A DNA stretch of 64,000 nt. It comes from Curtobacterium pusillum. GTDB taxonomy: Bacteria; Actinomycetota; Actinomycetes; Actinomycetales; Microbacteriaceae. This document shows, one piece after another, positions 49,646 to 58,696 of the stretch (position 1 is its first letter; each line of letters starts with the position of its first letter). Position numbers and translations under genes: made by a program. The stretch is taken from the NCBI RefSeq assembly GCF_007673235.1, contig NZ_VDZH01000006.1:124001-188000 (forward strand), in the 5' to 3' direction. Under the pieces are notes generated by a model that did no database searches, was not told where the DNA came from, and worked only from the letters and a program-made list of their open reading frames with translations.

Positions 49646-51399
49646 CGGTCGGCTCCCGGTGGCGGGACCTCGCCCCAGGGGCTGACGGGAGGCACGGTGC
49701 CGGTCGCGCGGTCCGCGTCGGGTCCGGCAGGGGCACTGGTCGTGGCCGTCTGCGGTTCCGCAGCGTCCGTGGCGGACGTGTGCCGGGCCTCCCGTTCGCG
49801 CCACCGGTGGGACGTGTCGACCGCAGCGGCCTCGACGGCACGCTCCGCGGTGTCCGACCACAGCCGCTGCGCGTCGCGCGCGTCGAGCGCACCGACCCGG
49901 GCCGACACCGGACCCTGCACGGTCTGCACGTGCACCGACGCGAGCCGCAGCGCGCGCTCGAGCGGTCCCTGGGACACCTTGACGCTCTGCACGCGTGGCA
50001 GGGGCACGATCACGAGCGAGCGCCAGACGGCGCCGAGCCGGAGCAGGACGGCGCCGGGGACGAAGCGATAGCCGTTGCGGCGGAACGCGAACGGGCGCAG
50101 CCAGGCGCCACGGCGGGGCGAGTGCACGAACCCGCCGCGGTCGCCCGTGGTGGTGAGGCTGTCGTCGACGACGTTCACGGCTTCCGAGGAGCCCTCGCGG
50201 AGTTCCTCCTGCGATGCAGCGGGTCCGGCGACGGCGGTGCCGACGAGGCCGGGGAGGATGATGTCGAGGACCTCGCGGACGTCGCGCGCGGTGCCGACCG
50301 GCAGCACGATCGACGAGACCTGCTGGTTGTTCGATGCTCCGTTGCCGGCGTTCGTCGCGCGGTTGATGCGGACGTCCCACCAGCCGAAGGGCCGCCAGAG
50401 CAGCGGCTGGGCCACGCTCACGGCGTGGATGCGACCGGGCGGCAGTGTCTCGTTCGAGGTCGACACGAGGCCGAAGCCGATCCGGATGCCGTCCCGGGTC
50501 TCGGCGATCGTGTACTGCAGCGAGCGCGAGAACTTGCGGACGTAGTAGCCGCCGGCACCGATCACCGCGGGGAACAGGCCGAAGAGGATGCCGTACTCGT
50601 CGGTGAGCGCGACGCTGACGATCATCGCGGCGACCGCCAGCAGGATGAACACCGTCGTCCCGGAGAGCAGCATCGACGCGATGAGCCGACCGGGGTGGAC
50701 CTTCACGATCCGGGTCGCTCGGACCGCGGCGGGGTCGAGTTCCGGCGAGAAGATCTCGTCGACCCGGTCCTGCAGCGCGCCGTTCGAGCGCCGTGCGGCG
50801 CCGCCGGACTCCTCGTCCTTCGCGCCGGACGCGAGCACGAGGATGCGCTGCCGGAGGTCGTCCGCCGCCTTCGTGCCGAGGTAGGCGAGCTGCACGTTGG
50901 CGTCGTTGCCGGCCTGGGCGATCTCGAGCTTCGCCGTGCCGAAGATCCGCGGTACGAGCGGCCGGGAGATGTTGATGCCCTGGATCCGGTCGAGCCGCGC
51001 CTTCCGGTTCGTCCGGAACAGCACGCCGGAGCGGACCTCGACGATCTCGCCGGTGACGCGGAACTCGTGCATCCGCCAGGACAGGTAGAACAAGCCGATC
51101 AGCACGACGAGGAGCACCACGATGCCGAGCAGCACCCACCCCACGACGCCGTGCTCGTACACGTAGCGGACGGGGTCGCCGTCGTCCTGCGGGCCACCGC
51201 CGGGGATGAAGAACTCGACGAGCTGGTCGCGCAGGCTGTTCAGCACGTAGCCGAGGATGACGATGAGGAAGATGCCGCCCTTGAGCAGCGGCGTCAGCGG
51301 GTGCATGCGGTGCCACTCGCCGTCGGTGAGCGGTGCGGCAGCGGCGGCGTTGCCGTGGCTCGGTGGTGCGGGCGGCGGCGGCCCTGGTCGGAACGTCAT
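49642..51399 (-). CDS. PH domain membrane protein with two bPH2 domains
   Basis: 585 residues from ATG 51399. A Pro-rich head, two helices (GGIFLIVILGYVLNSL; VGWVLLGIVVLLVVLIGLFY), a bPH2 domain (FRVTGEIVEVRSGVLFRTNR), a second helix pair (ASMLLSGTTVFILLAVAAMI), two more bPH2-like segments (YTIAETRDGIRIGFGLVS; FVHSPRRGAW) and a disordered C-terminus. It matches the YdbT/YdbS family pair, membrane proteins of uncertain role in envelope stress or antimicrobial resistance. Coupled with the next PH gene (8 bp) and DUF2520. Confidence 0.88.
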   Translation of the reverse strand: MTFRPGPPPPAPPSHGNAAAAAPLTDGEWHRMHPLTPLLKGGIFLIVILGYVLNSLRDQLVEFFIPGGGPQDDGDPVRYVYEHGVVGWVLLGIVVLLVVLIGLFYLSWRMHEFRVTGEIVEVRSGVLFRTNRKARLDRIQGINISRPLVPRIFGTAKLEIAQAGNDANVQLAYLGTKAADDLRQRILVLASGAKDEESGGAARRSNGALQDRVDEIFSPELDPAAVRATRIVKVHPGRLIASMLLSGTTVFILLAVAAMIVSVALTDEYGILFGLFPAVIGAGGYYVRKFSRSLQYTIAETRDGIRIGFGLVSTSNETLPPGRIHAVSVAQPLLWRPFGWWDVRINRATNAGNGASNNQQVSSIVLPVGTARDVREVLDIILPGLVGTAVAGPAASQEELREGSSEAVNVVDDSLTTTGDRGGFVHSPRRGAWLRPFAFRRNGYRFVPGAVLLRLGAVWRSLVIVPLPRVQSVKVSQGPLERALRLASVHVQTVQGPVSARVGALDARDAQRLWSDTAERAVEAAAVDTSHRWREREARHTSATDAAEPQTATTSAPAGPDADRATGTVPPVSPWGEVPPPGADR

Positions 51400-51407
51400 G
51401 TGCGCCC

Positions 51408-51929
51408 CTACAGTCCGGCGCGACGCGACTCGGCGAGCTCGACCAGTCGGTCGCGGAGCTCGTCGGCGTCCTGGAACGGGATGCCCGGGATCCGGACGTT
51501 GGTCGACGCCGCAGCGGTCACGAACTTCAGCTCGCTCATGCCGAGCACCCGGTCGAGGGGGCCGCGGTTCACGTCGACGAGCTGCATGCGGCCGTACGGC
51601 ACCGCGGTGAAGCGCTGCCACATGAGCCCGCGCCGCAGCACGAGGTCGTCGTCGCGGAGCGCGTAGCCGATGGCCCGCACGCGACGGGGCGTCAGGATCG
51701 CGGTGACGAGGGCGATGATGCCCACCGCGATGCCGATGAGCAGCCAGACCGTGCCGGCACCCCGTCCGAAGCCACCGCTCACGGCACCGATGATGACGCA
51801 GCCGGCGGTCACCACCACGCCCACGAGGACGGTCGACACGAGCTCGGTCCAGACGAGCTTCGGGGACACCCTGGTCCAGGTGGTCCCGGTCAGGCCGAGT
51901 CCCGGTTCGTCGAGTCGTTCACGCGGCAT
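51408..51929 (-). CDS. PH domain membrane protein (YdbS-like)
   Basis: 173 residues from ATG 51929. Two membrane helices (ELVSTVLVGVVVTAGCVIIG; VWLLIGIAVGIIALVTAIL) then one bPH2 domain (YALRDDDLVLRRGLMWQRFT, PYGRMQLVDVNRGPLDRVLG). It is the short partner of the following two-domain protein; YdbS/YdbT pairs are usually co-encoded like this. Confidence 0.9.
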   Translation of the reverse strand: MPRERLDEPGLGLTGTTWTRVSPKLVWTELVSTVLVGVVVTAGCVIIGAVSGGFGRGAGTVWLLIGIAVGIIALVTAILTPRRVRAIGYALRDDDLVLRRGLMWQRFTAVPYGRMQLVDVNRGPLDRVLGMSELKFVTAAASTNVRIPGIPFQDADELRDRLVELAESRRAGL

Positions 51930-51984
51930 CGCGGGTCTCCTGCGGTCGGGTCGGTGCGTCTGGGCGCGGCTGGGCGTGCCTGGG

Positions 51985-52473
51985 TCAGTGCGCCTGGGTC
52001 GTGCCGCCCCGGGGGAGGTCGTCGTCATCGTCACTCGGAGGTGCGATGCACATGCGTTCGGCGACGAGTGCGCACACGGTCAGCACGATCCCGCCCCCGA
52101 CCGCCACGACGTTCGGCAGGGTCGAGCCTAGCGAAGGGAACGCCGACCGGGTCAGGAGGTACACGACCAGCCCGAGGGCGAAGCCGCCGAACAGTGCGCC
52201 GCAGATGCTCGACGCCTTCGCGAGCACCACGACGCGGGTGGCGTAGAGCGGGTCCACGGGGCGAGCCCGGCCGGCGCCGTCACGGGCGTGCCGGCGCACC
52301 GGGCGGGCCATCAGGACGACGGCGATGCCGATGAACGCGAGCGTGACGCCGAGGGGCGTCGCGAGGAACAGCGTGGGCGCCTGGCGCGAGGCGAGGACGG
52401 CGTCGAGGGCGAAGCCGGCCACCGCCGCCACGACGGCGATGCTGATCAGGGTGGAGGCGCGGGTCGGCTTCAC
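51985..52473 (-). CDS. DUF3180 family membrane protein
   Basis: 162 residues with four predicted helices (LISIAVVAAVAGFALDAVL, LGVTLAFIGIAVVLMA, ASSICGALFGGFALGLVVYL, NVVAVGGGIVLTVCALVAER) and a short acidic tail. DUF3180 genes directly follow folK in most actinobacteria; the role is unknown. GTG 52473 overlaps folK's stop by 4 bases. Confidence 0.88.
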   Translation of the reverse strand: MKPTRASTLISIAVVAAVAGFALDAVLASRQAPTLFLATPLGVTLAFIGIAVVLMARPVRRHARDGAGRARPVDPLYATRVVVLAKASSICGALFGGFALGLVVYLLTRSAFPSLGSTLPNVVAVGGGIVLTVCALVAERMCIAPPSDDDDDLPRGGTTQAH

Positions 52474-53036
52474 GAGGCGGCTCCGGTTCGTCCGTCGGGT
52501 GCGGTCGCGGGCCTGGAGGCGCGGGCCGGCTCGTCGAAGAGGCGCGGCTCGTCGACGCGCTCGGTGTCGTCCCCCACCACCGCGAGCAGGTCGGTCACCG
52601 GCCCGGCACCCGGCAGCACGGCGTCCGGGTCTGCGTCGAGCCACGGCGCGAGCACGAACGCCCGCTCCCCGGCGCGGGGGTGCGGCACGGTCAGGGTCGC
52701 GGTGTCGATCGAGCGGTCGTCGTACGCCACGAGGTCGAGGTCGAGCGTGCGGTCGCCCCAGCGGACCTCGCGGGTGCGGCCGTGGTCGTCCTCGATGCCG
52801 TGCAGGGCGTCGAGGAGCTCCTGCGGCTCGAGCTCGGTGTCGACCACGACGACGGCGTTCCGGTAGCGGGGCTTCGACGTGTCCGGGCCGTCGAGCGTGA
52901 CCGCGACGGACTCGACCTCGCGGCTGGACGCCACCGGACGGACGCCGGGCAGCGCGGAGATCGCCTCGGCGGCGGCGCGCAGGGTGCTCCCCCGGTCGCC
53001 GAGGTTGGCGCCGAGTGCCACGACCGCGCGGCTCAC
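52470..53036 (-). CDS. folK: 2-amino-4-hydroxy-6-hydroxymethyldihydropteridine pyrophosphokinase
   Basis: 188 residues. HPPK signatures: ALGANLGDRGSTLRAA at the N-terminus, YRNAVVVVDTELEPQELL and the catalytic RWGDRTLDLDLVAYDD followed by VPHPRAGERAFVLAPW. The C-terminal 35 residues form a disordered extension. It adds pyrophosphate to the pterin for FolP. GTG 53036 overlaps folB. Confidence 0.96.
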   Translation of the reverse strand: MSRAVVALGANLGDRGSTLRAAAEAISALPGVRPVASSREVESVAVTLDGPDTSKPRYRNAVVVVDTELEPQELLDALHGIEDDHGRTREVRWGDRTLDLDLVAYDDRSIDTATLTVPHPRAGERAFVLAPWLDADPDAVLPGAGPVTDLLAVVGDDTERVDEPRLFDEPARASRPATAPDGRTGAAS

Positions 53037-53428
53037 TCTTCTTCCTCGTCGCCCGTCGGCCGGGCAGCGCCACGGGTGCGTCGGATGGTGATCGAGACGT
53101 CGGTGAACGGCACTGTGATGGGTGCCTGCGGCTTGTGCACGGTGACCTCGGTCGCCAGGGCGGCACGGTGGGTCAGCACGGCGGCCGCGATGCGCTCGGC
53201 GAGGGTCTCGATGAGGTCCACCGGGTCGCGTTCGATCTCGGCGACGACCTGCTCGGCGAGCACCCCGTAGTGCACGGTGTGCTCGAGGTCGTCGCTCCCC
53301 GAAGCGACCCGGGCGTCGACCTCGACCGCGACATCGACGACGAAGTCCTGCCCGTCGGCACGCTCGTGGTCGAAGACGCCGTGGTGGCCCCGGGCGCGTA
53401 CCCCGGTCAGGCGGATGGTGTCCCTCAC
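53033..53428 (-). CDS. folB: Dihydroneopterin aldolase
   Basis: 131 residues. FolB motifs: IRLTGVRARGHHGVFDHERA and FVVDVAVEVD, with Glu/Lys active-site region in ETLAERIAAAVL and TVHKPQAPI. Converts dihydroneopterin to the hydroxymethyl pterin used by FolK. GTG 53428 overlaps folP's stop (GTGA). An acidic EEEE tail ends the protein. Confidence 0.95.
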   Translation of the reverse strand: MRDTIRLTGVRARGHHGVFDHERADGQDFVVDVAVEVDARVASGSDDLEHTVHYGVLAEQVVAEIERDPVDLIETLAERIAAAVLTHRAALATEVTVHKPQAPITVPFTDVSITIRRTRGAARPTGDEEEE

Positions 53429-54351
53429 GATCGAGCTGCCCTCCAGGCGTCCCAGACGTCGAGCACGGCACGTGTCGGTGCCGGGTCGTGCACGCGTACA
53501 CCCCACGCCCCGCGTTCGGCGGAGAGCAGGCTGATGGCGGCGGTGGCGAGGTCGCGGTCCTTCGGCGGGGCACCGGCAGCGCTGCCGATCCCGTCGAGGA
53601 ACCGCTTGCGGGAGGCGGCGACGAGCACCGGCAGCCCGATGGACGCGAAGCGCTCGTAGCCGGCCAGGATCTCCCAGTTCTGCACGCCCTGCTTGGCGAA
53701 GCCCAGCCCGGGGTCGATCACGACCTGCTCCTGGCGGACCCCGAGGACGATGAGCTCGGCGACGCGGAGTTCGACCTCGCGCCGAACCTCGTCGACGGCG
53801 TGCGCGTACTCGGCGTTCCGGTACATCCGGTCGCTGTGCCCACGCCAGTGCATGACGACGAAGCCGGCACCGGTGTCCCGGACGACGCGGGCCATGTCCG
53901 GGTCGGCGAGGCCACCGGACACGTCGTTGACGATCGCGGCGCCGAGCTCGACCGACCGTTCGGCGGTTGCGGCGTTCATCGTGTCGACGCTCACCGTGAT
54001 GCCCTCGGCGACGAGTTCCCGCACGACCGGCAGCACGCGTTCCTGCTCGACCTCGACGGGCACGCGCTCGGAGCCGGGCCGGGTGGACTCACCGCCGACG
54101 TCGACGATGTCCGCCCCGCCCGCCACGAGCTCCCGGGCGTGCTGCACCGCGGCGTCGTACGTCTGGTGCAGCCCGCCGTCGCTGAACGAGTCCGGCGTGA
54201 CGTTGAGGATGCCCATCACGCGGGTGCGCTGGTCGACGGAGGTCCCGCGGTGGCGGTCCCGCCGTCGACCGGTCGACTCGTGTGCGGCAGCGGTCGACGC
54301 CTGGCTCACCGCGGCGAGCCGACGCGACCGCCTCGTCGGCAGGTCGGTCAT
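53425..54351 (-). CDS. folP: Dihydropteroate synthase
   Basis: 308 residues. After a 40-residue basic head come the DHPS motifs: RVMGILNVTPDSFSDGG, DIVDVGGESTRPGS, IVNDVSGG, VIDPGLGFAKQ and LVAASRKRFL. It joins p-aminobenzoate to the pterin; target of sulfonamides. Starts 6 bp after ftsH. folE, normally between ftsH and folP in related genomes, is not here. Confidence 0.96.
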   Translation of the reverse strand: MTDLPTRRSRRLAAVSQASTAAAHESTGRRRDRHRGTSVDQRTRVMGILNVTPDSFSDGGLHQTYDAAVQHARELVAGGADIVDVGGESTRPGSERVPVEVEQERVLPVVRELVAEGITVSVDTMNAATAERSVELGAAIVNDVSGGLADPDMARVVRDTGAGFVVMHWRGHSDRMYRNAEYAHAVDEVRREVELRVAELIVLGVRQEQVVIDPGLGFAKQGVQNWEILAGYERFASIGLPVLVAASRKRFLDGIGSAAGAPPKDRDLATAAISLLSAERGAWGVRVHDPAPTRAVLDVWDAWRAARS

Positions 54352-54357
54352 GCCGGC

Positions 54358-56343
54358 CTACGCGGGGGCGATACCCGGGTTGCCGAAGGGACGGCGACGG
54401 GGCTTCGACGACTCGGTGTCGGAGTGCTCGGCCGCGGTGGAGGCGGCCTTGCCGGGCACCTCGATCGCGGGCAGGTTGCTCACCGGACGCTTGTCGCTGG
54501 AGAGCCACTGCGGGCGCTCCGGCAGCTTGCGGACGTCCTTGAAGATCTCCACGAGCTCCGGTGCGTCCAGCGTCTCCTTCTCGAGGAGCTCACCGGCCAG
54601 GCGGTCGAGGATGTCCCGGTTGTCGTTGAGCACCTGGTAGGCCTCGTCGTGCGCGGCCTCGAGCAGGGCACGGGTCTCGGCGTCGACCGTCTCGGCGATG
54701 TTCTCCGAGTAGTCGCGTCCGGTGCCGCCGCTCATGTCACGACCAACGAACGGCTCGCTCGACCCGGAGCCGAGCTTGACGGAACCGACCGCGCGGCTCA
54801 TGCCGTACTCGGTGACCATCTTGCGCGCGGTGCCGGTGGCCTTCTCGATGTCGTTCGACGCGCCCGTGGTCGGGTCGTGGAAGACGATCTCCTCGGCGAC
54901 GCGACCACCCATGGCGTAGGTGAGCTGGTCGAGCAGCTCGTTGCGGGTGACGGAGTACTTGTCCTCGAGCGGGAGCACCATCGTGTACCCGAGGGCACGG
55001 CCACGCGGCAGGATCGTGATCTTCGTGACCGGGTCGGTGTGGCGCATCGCCGCCGCCGCGAGCGCGTGACCGCCCTCGTGGTACGCCGTGATGAGGCGCT
55101 CCTGGTCGGACATGATGCGCGTGCGGCGCTGCGGGCCGGCCATCACGCGGTCCACGGCCTCGTCCAGGGCACGGTTGTCGATGAGCTGCGCGTTCGACCG
55201 GGCGGTGAGCAGCGCGGCCTCGTTCAGCACGTTCGCCAGGTCGGCGCCGGTGAAGCCCGGCGTCTTGCGGGCGAGGAGCTCGAGGTCGACGCTCGCGGCG
55301 AGCGGCTTGCCCTTCGCGTGCACCTCGAGGATCTGCTTGCGGCCCTGCAGGCTCGGGGCGTCGACACCGATCTGGCGGTCGAAGCGGCCCGGACGCAGCA
55401 GTGCGGGGTCGAGGACGTCGGGACGGTTCGTCGCGGCGATGAGGATGACGTTCGTCTTGCCGTCGAAGCCGTCCATCTCGACGAGGAGCTGGTTGAGCGT
55501 CTGCTCGCGCTCGTCGTTGCCGCCGCCGATACCGGCGCCACGGTGTCGACCCACGGCGTCGATCTCGTCGATGAAGACGATGGCGGGCGAGTTCTGCTTG
55601 GCCTGCTCGAAGAGGTCACGGACGCGGCTCGCACCGACACCGACGAACATCTCGACGAAGTCCGAACCGGAGATCGAGTAGAACGGCACACCGGCCTCTC
55701 CCGCGACGGCGCGGGCGAGCAGGGTCTTGCCCGTTCCAGGAGGGCCGTACAGCAGCACGCCCTTCGGGATCTTCGCGCCGACGGCCTGGAACTTCGCCGG
55801 CTCCTTGAGGAACTCCTTGATCTCGTGGAGTTCCTCGATCGCCTCGTCGGAGCCCGCGACGTCGGCGAACGACACCTGCGGGTTCTCCTTGTTGTTCATC
55901 TTCGCCCGGGACTTGCCGAACTGCATGACCTTCGAGCCGCCGCCCTGGGCGCTCGACAGGAGGAACCAGAACAGGGCACCGATGATCAGGAACGGCAGGA
56001 TGATGCCGAGCAGCGAGAGGAACCAGTTCCCCTGCTGGACGGTGTCGTTGTAGCCCTTGGGCAGGTTCGCGTCGTTGACGGCCTGGATGACCTCTTCACC
56101 GCGGGGCGTCGAGTAGTAGAACTGCTCGTGCGCGTTGCCGTCCTTCAGGGTGAGGTCGACCCGCTGCTCGGTGGAGTTCACCACCACGGAGGAGACCTTG
56201 CCGTCGGAGAGCTGCTCGAGGCCCTTCTGCGTGTCGATCTGCTGCGTACCGGACTGGCTGATCACAGCCCAGCCGATCCAGATCCCCACGATCGCGATCA
56301 GCACGTAGATGTACGGCCCGCGAAGGATGCGCTTGAAGTCCAT
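54358..56343 (-). CDS. ftsH: ATP-dependent zinc metalloprotease FtsH
   Basis: 661 residues. Two membrane helices ([36 protein letters not shown]) around an extracytoplasmic domain, AAA+ domain (Walker A GPPGTGKT, Walker [15 protein letters not shown]), then the zinc-binding HEGGH motif in [16 protein letters not shown]. Degrades membrane and regulatory proteins. ATG 56343 is 121 bp after hpt, so it has room for its own promoter. Confidence 0.98.
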   Translation of the reverse strand: MDFKRILRGPYIYVLIAIVGIWIGWAVISQSGTQQIDTQKGLEQLSDGKVSSVVVNSTEQRVDLTLKDGNAHEQFYYSTPRGEEVIQAVNDANLPKGYNDTVQQGNWFLSLLGIILPFLIIGALFWFLLSSAQGGGSKVMQFGKSRAKMNNKENPQVSFADVAGSDEAIEELHEIKEFLKEPAKFQAVGAKIPKGVLLYGPPGTGKTLLARAVAGEAGVPFYSISGSDFVEMFVGVGASRVRDLFEQAKQNSPAIVFIDEIDAVGRHRGAGIGGGNDEREQTLNQLLVEMDGFDGKTNVILIAATNRPDVLDPALLRPGRFDRQIGVDAPSLQGRKQILEVHAKGKPLAASVDLELLARKTPGFTGADLANVLNEAALLTARSNAQLIDNRALDEAVDRVMAGPQRRTRIMSDQERLITAYHEGGHALAAAAMRHTDPVTKITILPRGRALGYTMVLPLEDKYSVTRNELLDQLTYAMGGRVAEEIVFHDPTTGASNDIEKATGTARKMVTEYGMSRAVGSVKLGSGSSEPFVGRDMSGGTGRDYSENIAETVDAETRALLEAAHDEAYQVLNDNRDILDRLAGELLEKETLDAPELVEIFKDVRKLPERPQWLSSDKRPVSNLPAIEVPGKAASTAAEHSDTESSKPRRRPFGNPGIAPA

Positions 56344-56464
56344 GTGATCCGGGCAGAGCGCCCGACACCTTTCTCTGCCGAAGTTGCGTGCTGATCAGCA
56401 TACGGCCGCGATTCTGTGGCGAGAATGGGTGTCCTCTGCGGGCGAACTCCACCCGCCGACAGGA

Positions 56465-57019
56465 TCAGCTGTAGACGTGGGGCGCGAGCACGCCGACACC
56501 GCGCAGGTTGCGGTAGCGCTCGTCGTAGTCCAAGCCGTACCCGACCACGAACTCGTCGGGGATGTCGAAGCCCACGTACTTCACGTCGACCTTGACCTTG
56601 GCGGCCTCGGGCTTGCGGAGCAGGGCGACGATCTCGACGCTCGCGGCACCGCGCGACTCGAGGTTCTGCTTGAGCCACGACAGGGTCAGACCGGAGTCGA
56701 TGATGTCCTCGACGATGAGGACGTCGCGCCCGTGCAGGTCGGTGTCGAGGTCCTTGAGGATGCGGACCACACCGGACGACTTCGTGCCGGAGCCGTACGA
56801 CGACACCGCCATCCAGTCCATCCGGGCCTGCATCTTGAGGTGGCGCGAGAAGTCGGCCATCACCATGACGGCACCCTTGAGGACACCGACGAGCAGCGGG
56901 TCACGCCCGGCGTAGTCGGCGTCGACCACCGCGGCGAGCTCGGCGAGCTTGTCGTCGATCTGCTCGGGGGTGAAGAGGACTTCGGACAGGTCTGCCTGGA
57001 CGTCGGAGAGTTCCACCAC
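56465..57019 (-). CDS. hpt: Hypoxanthine phosphoribosyltransferase
   Basis: 184 residues. PRPP-binding motif VLIVEDIIDSGLTLSWL and the upstream VGVLKGAVMVMADFSRHL are typical, with the C-terminal VGYGLDYDERYRNL. Salvages hypoxanthine and guanine. GTG 57019; 6 bp after tilS, so coupled. tilS-hpt-ftsH order is widely conserved in bacteria. Confidence 0.97.
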   Translation of the reverse strand: MVELSDVQADLSEVLFTPEQIDDKLAELAAVVDADYAGRDPLLVGVLKGAVMVMADFSRHLKMQARMDWMAVSSYGSGTKSSGVVRILKDLDTDLHGRDVLIVEDIIDSGLTLSWLKQNLESRGAASVEIVALLRKPEAAKVKVDVKYVGFDIPDEFVVGYGLDYDERYRNLRGVGVLAPHVYS

Positions 57020-57025
57020 CCCAGC

Positions 57026-58045
57026 CTAACCGGCGCTGAACGCCAGACGGTCGCCCGAGCGGGACGCCTGCACGCCCGGGAGGTCGATCGGGCCCTGTCC
57101 GCTCCAGTCGGTGACGAGCCGGCACACCTCGAGGGTCTGCACGCGGGAGAGCGTCACGCCGAACTCGCTCTCGACCGCCAGGCGCACGAGTCGCTGCCGC
57201 AGGGCCGGCGGGTTGGCCGCGAGCTCCCGGACGGACAGCGAGATGCCGGCCTCGGAGTGCTCGGCGAGGTCCTCTGCCATCTCCTCGGCGAAGTGGTCGA
57301 GCGCCGCGGAGTCCTCGCGCAGCTGGTCGGCCGTCCGTGCCAGGGCCTCTGGGACGCCGCCGCCGAGCTCGCGCTCGAGCGCCGGCATGAGGGTGTTCCG
57401 CACCCGGACGCGCGTGAACGCCGGGTCGTCGTTCTGCGGGTCGTCCCACGGCGCAAGTCCGGCGGCCGCGCACGCCTGTCGCGTCGTGTGCCGGCGGACG
57501 CCGAGCAGCGGCCGCCCGTAGGCGGGACCCGTGTCGCGTCGCGTCAGCGGCGCCATGCCGGACAGCGAGTCCGGCCCGCTCCCGCGGGCGAGGCCCAGCA
57601 GGACCGACTCGGCCTGGTCGTCGAGGGTGTGGCCGAAGACCACGAGGGCCGACCCCGTCTCCGACGCGACCTGTGCGATCGACGCGTGGCGTGCCTCCCG
57701 GGCGGCCCCTTCTGGGCCCCCTTCGGAACCGACGGCGACCCGACGGACCGTCACCGGTGCGAGTCCCAGCGCTGATGCCTGCCTGGAGGCGCGGCTCGCC
57801 ACCGCCTCGGAACCCGCCTGGAGCGCGTGGTCGACGACCACTGCCCCTGCTCGCAGTTCCTGCTTGGGCGCCTCGAACGCGGTGGCCGCGGCGAGCGCGA
57901 GCGAGTCCGGTCCGCCGCTCAGCGCGACGAGCACGAGGTCCCCGGGGCGCACCGTGCGGTCCTCGAGCGCCTGCGCGAGCAGGGTTCGGACCGCGCGACG
58001 GGTGTCGGCGACCGCGGGGTCGAGCCGGGGACGCGGAGTGTTCAC
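57026..58045 (-). CDS. tilS: tRNA(Ile)-lysidine synthetase
   Basis: 339 residues. PP-loop [15 protein letters not shown] near residue 45, the [20 protein letters not shown] motif, and the [16 protein letters not shown] region; the C-terminal TilS domain is short. Modifies C34 of the tRNA-Ile CAU anticodon. GTG 58045. It is the first gene of the tilS-hpt-ftsH block and is divergent from ppa with 50 bp between starts. Confidence 0.95.
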   Translation of the reverse strand: MNTPRPRLDPAVADTRRAVRTLLAQALEDRTVRPGDLVLVALSGGPDSLALAAATAFEAPKQELRAGAVVVDHALQAGSEAVASRASRQASALGLAPVTVRRVAVGSEGGPEGAAREARHASIAQVASETGSALVVFGHTLDDQAESVLLGLARGSGPDSLSGMAPLTRRDTGPAYGRPLLGVRRHTTRQACAAAGLAPWDDPQNDDPAFTRVRVRNTLMPALERELGGGVPEALARTADQLREDSAALDHFAEEMAEDLAEHSEAGISLSVRELAANPPALRQRLVRLAVESEFGVTLSRVQTLEVCRLVTDWSGQGPIDLPGVQASRSGDRLAFSAG

Positions 58046-58095
58046 CCGGTAACGTTAGCCGCGCTTTCTTCCAGCCGAGAGACCAGGAGCGCAAC

Positions 58096-58587
58096 ATGGC
58101 CGCGTACGACGTCGTCGTCGAGATCCCCAAGGGCAGCCGCAACAAGTACGAGGTGGACCACGAGACCGGTCGCGTGTACCTCGACCGCGTGCTGTTCACC
58201 TCGTTCGTCTACCCCACCGACTACGGGTTCTTCGAGAAGACCCTGGCCGACGACGGTGACCCCGTGGACGCACTGCTGCTCCTCGAGTACCCGACCTTCC
58301 CCGGTGTGGGCGTCAAGGTCCGCCCGGTCGGCGTCTTCAAGATGAGCGACGAGGCCGGCAACGACGCGAAGGTCCTCGTGGTGCCCGCGAAGGACCCCCG
58401 CTGGGCGCACATCCAGGACATCTCGGACGTCGACGAGCAGACGAAGGCCGAGATCGCGCACTTCTTCGAGCGTTACAAGGACCTCGAGCCGAACAAGTGG
58501 GTCAAGGCCGAGGGCTGGGGCGACGCCGCCGAGGCCGAGGCGATCGTCACGGCCGGCCAGGCCGCGTACGTGCCCGCCGGTCACTGA
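58096..58587 (+). CDS. ppa: Inorganic pyrophosphatase
   Basis: 163 residues, family I. Motifs: [37 protein letters not shown] (catalytic Asp residues D-x-D-P-x-D) and VVPAKDPRW. Hydrolyses PPi to drive biosynthesis. A ribosome site CAGGAG lies about 8 nt upstream. It converges with the NlpC/P60 gene across a 26-bp hairpin. Confidence 0.97.
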   Translation: MAAYDVVVEIPKGSRNKYEVDHETGRVYLDRVLFTSFVYPTDYGFFEKTLADDGDPVDALLLLEYPTFPGVGVKVRPVGVFKMSDEAGNDAKVLVVPAKDPRWAHIQDISDVDEQTKAEIAHFFERYKDLEPNKWVKAEGWGDAAEAEAIVTAGQAAYVPAGH

Positions 58588-58630
58588 CCGCCTGCGGTCG
58601 GGCGTTCGCGCCCGCCCGTCCGGGCGTTCG

Positions 58631-58688
58631 CGCCCCGCAACGAACAACGCGCCCCGTTCCGACGGGGCGCGTTGTTCGTTGCGGGGCG
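58631..58688. terminator. Bidirectional 26-bp perfect hairpin
   Basis: Arms 58631-58656 and 58663-58688 are perfect reverse complements with a 6-nt loop TTCCGA. It sits between converging ppa and the NlpC/P60 gene and probably ends both. The arms contain GTTGTTCG, giving a partial T-rich run. Confidence 0.85.
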
Positions 58689-58696
58689 CAGTCCGG

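Noticed and set aside
53488..56394. 968-codon plus-strand frame opposite folP and ftsH
   Set aside because: Antisense shadow; folP and ftsH have all catalytic motifs on the minus strand.
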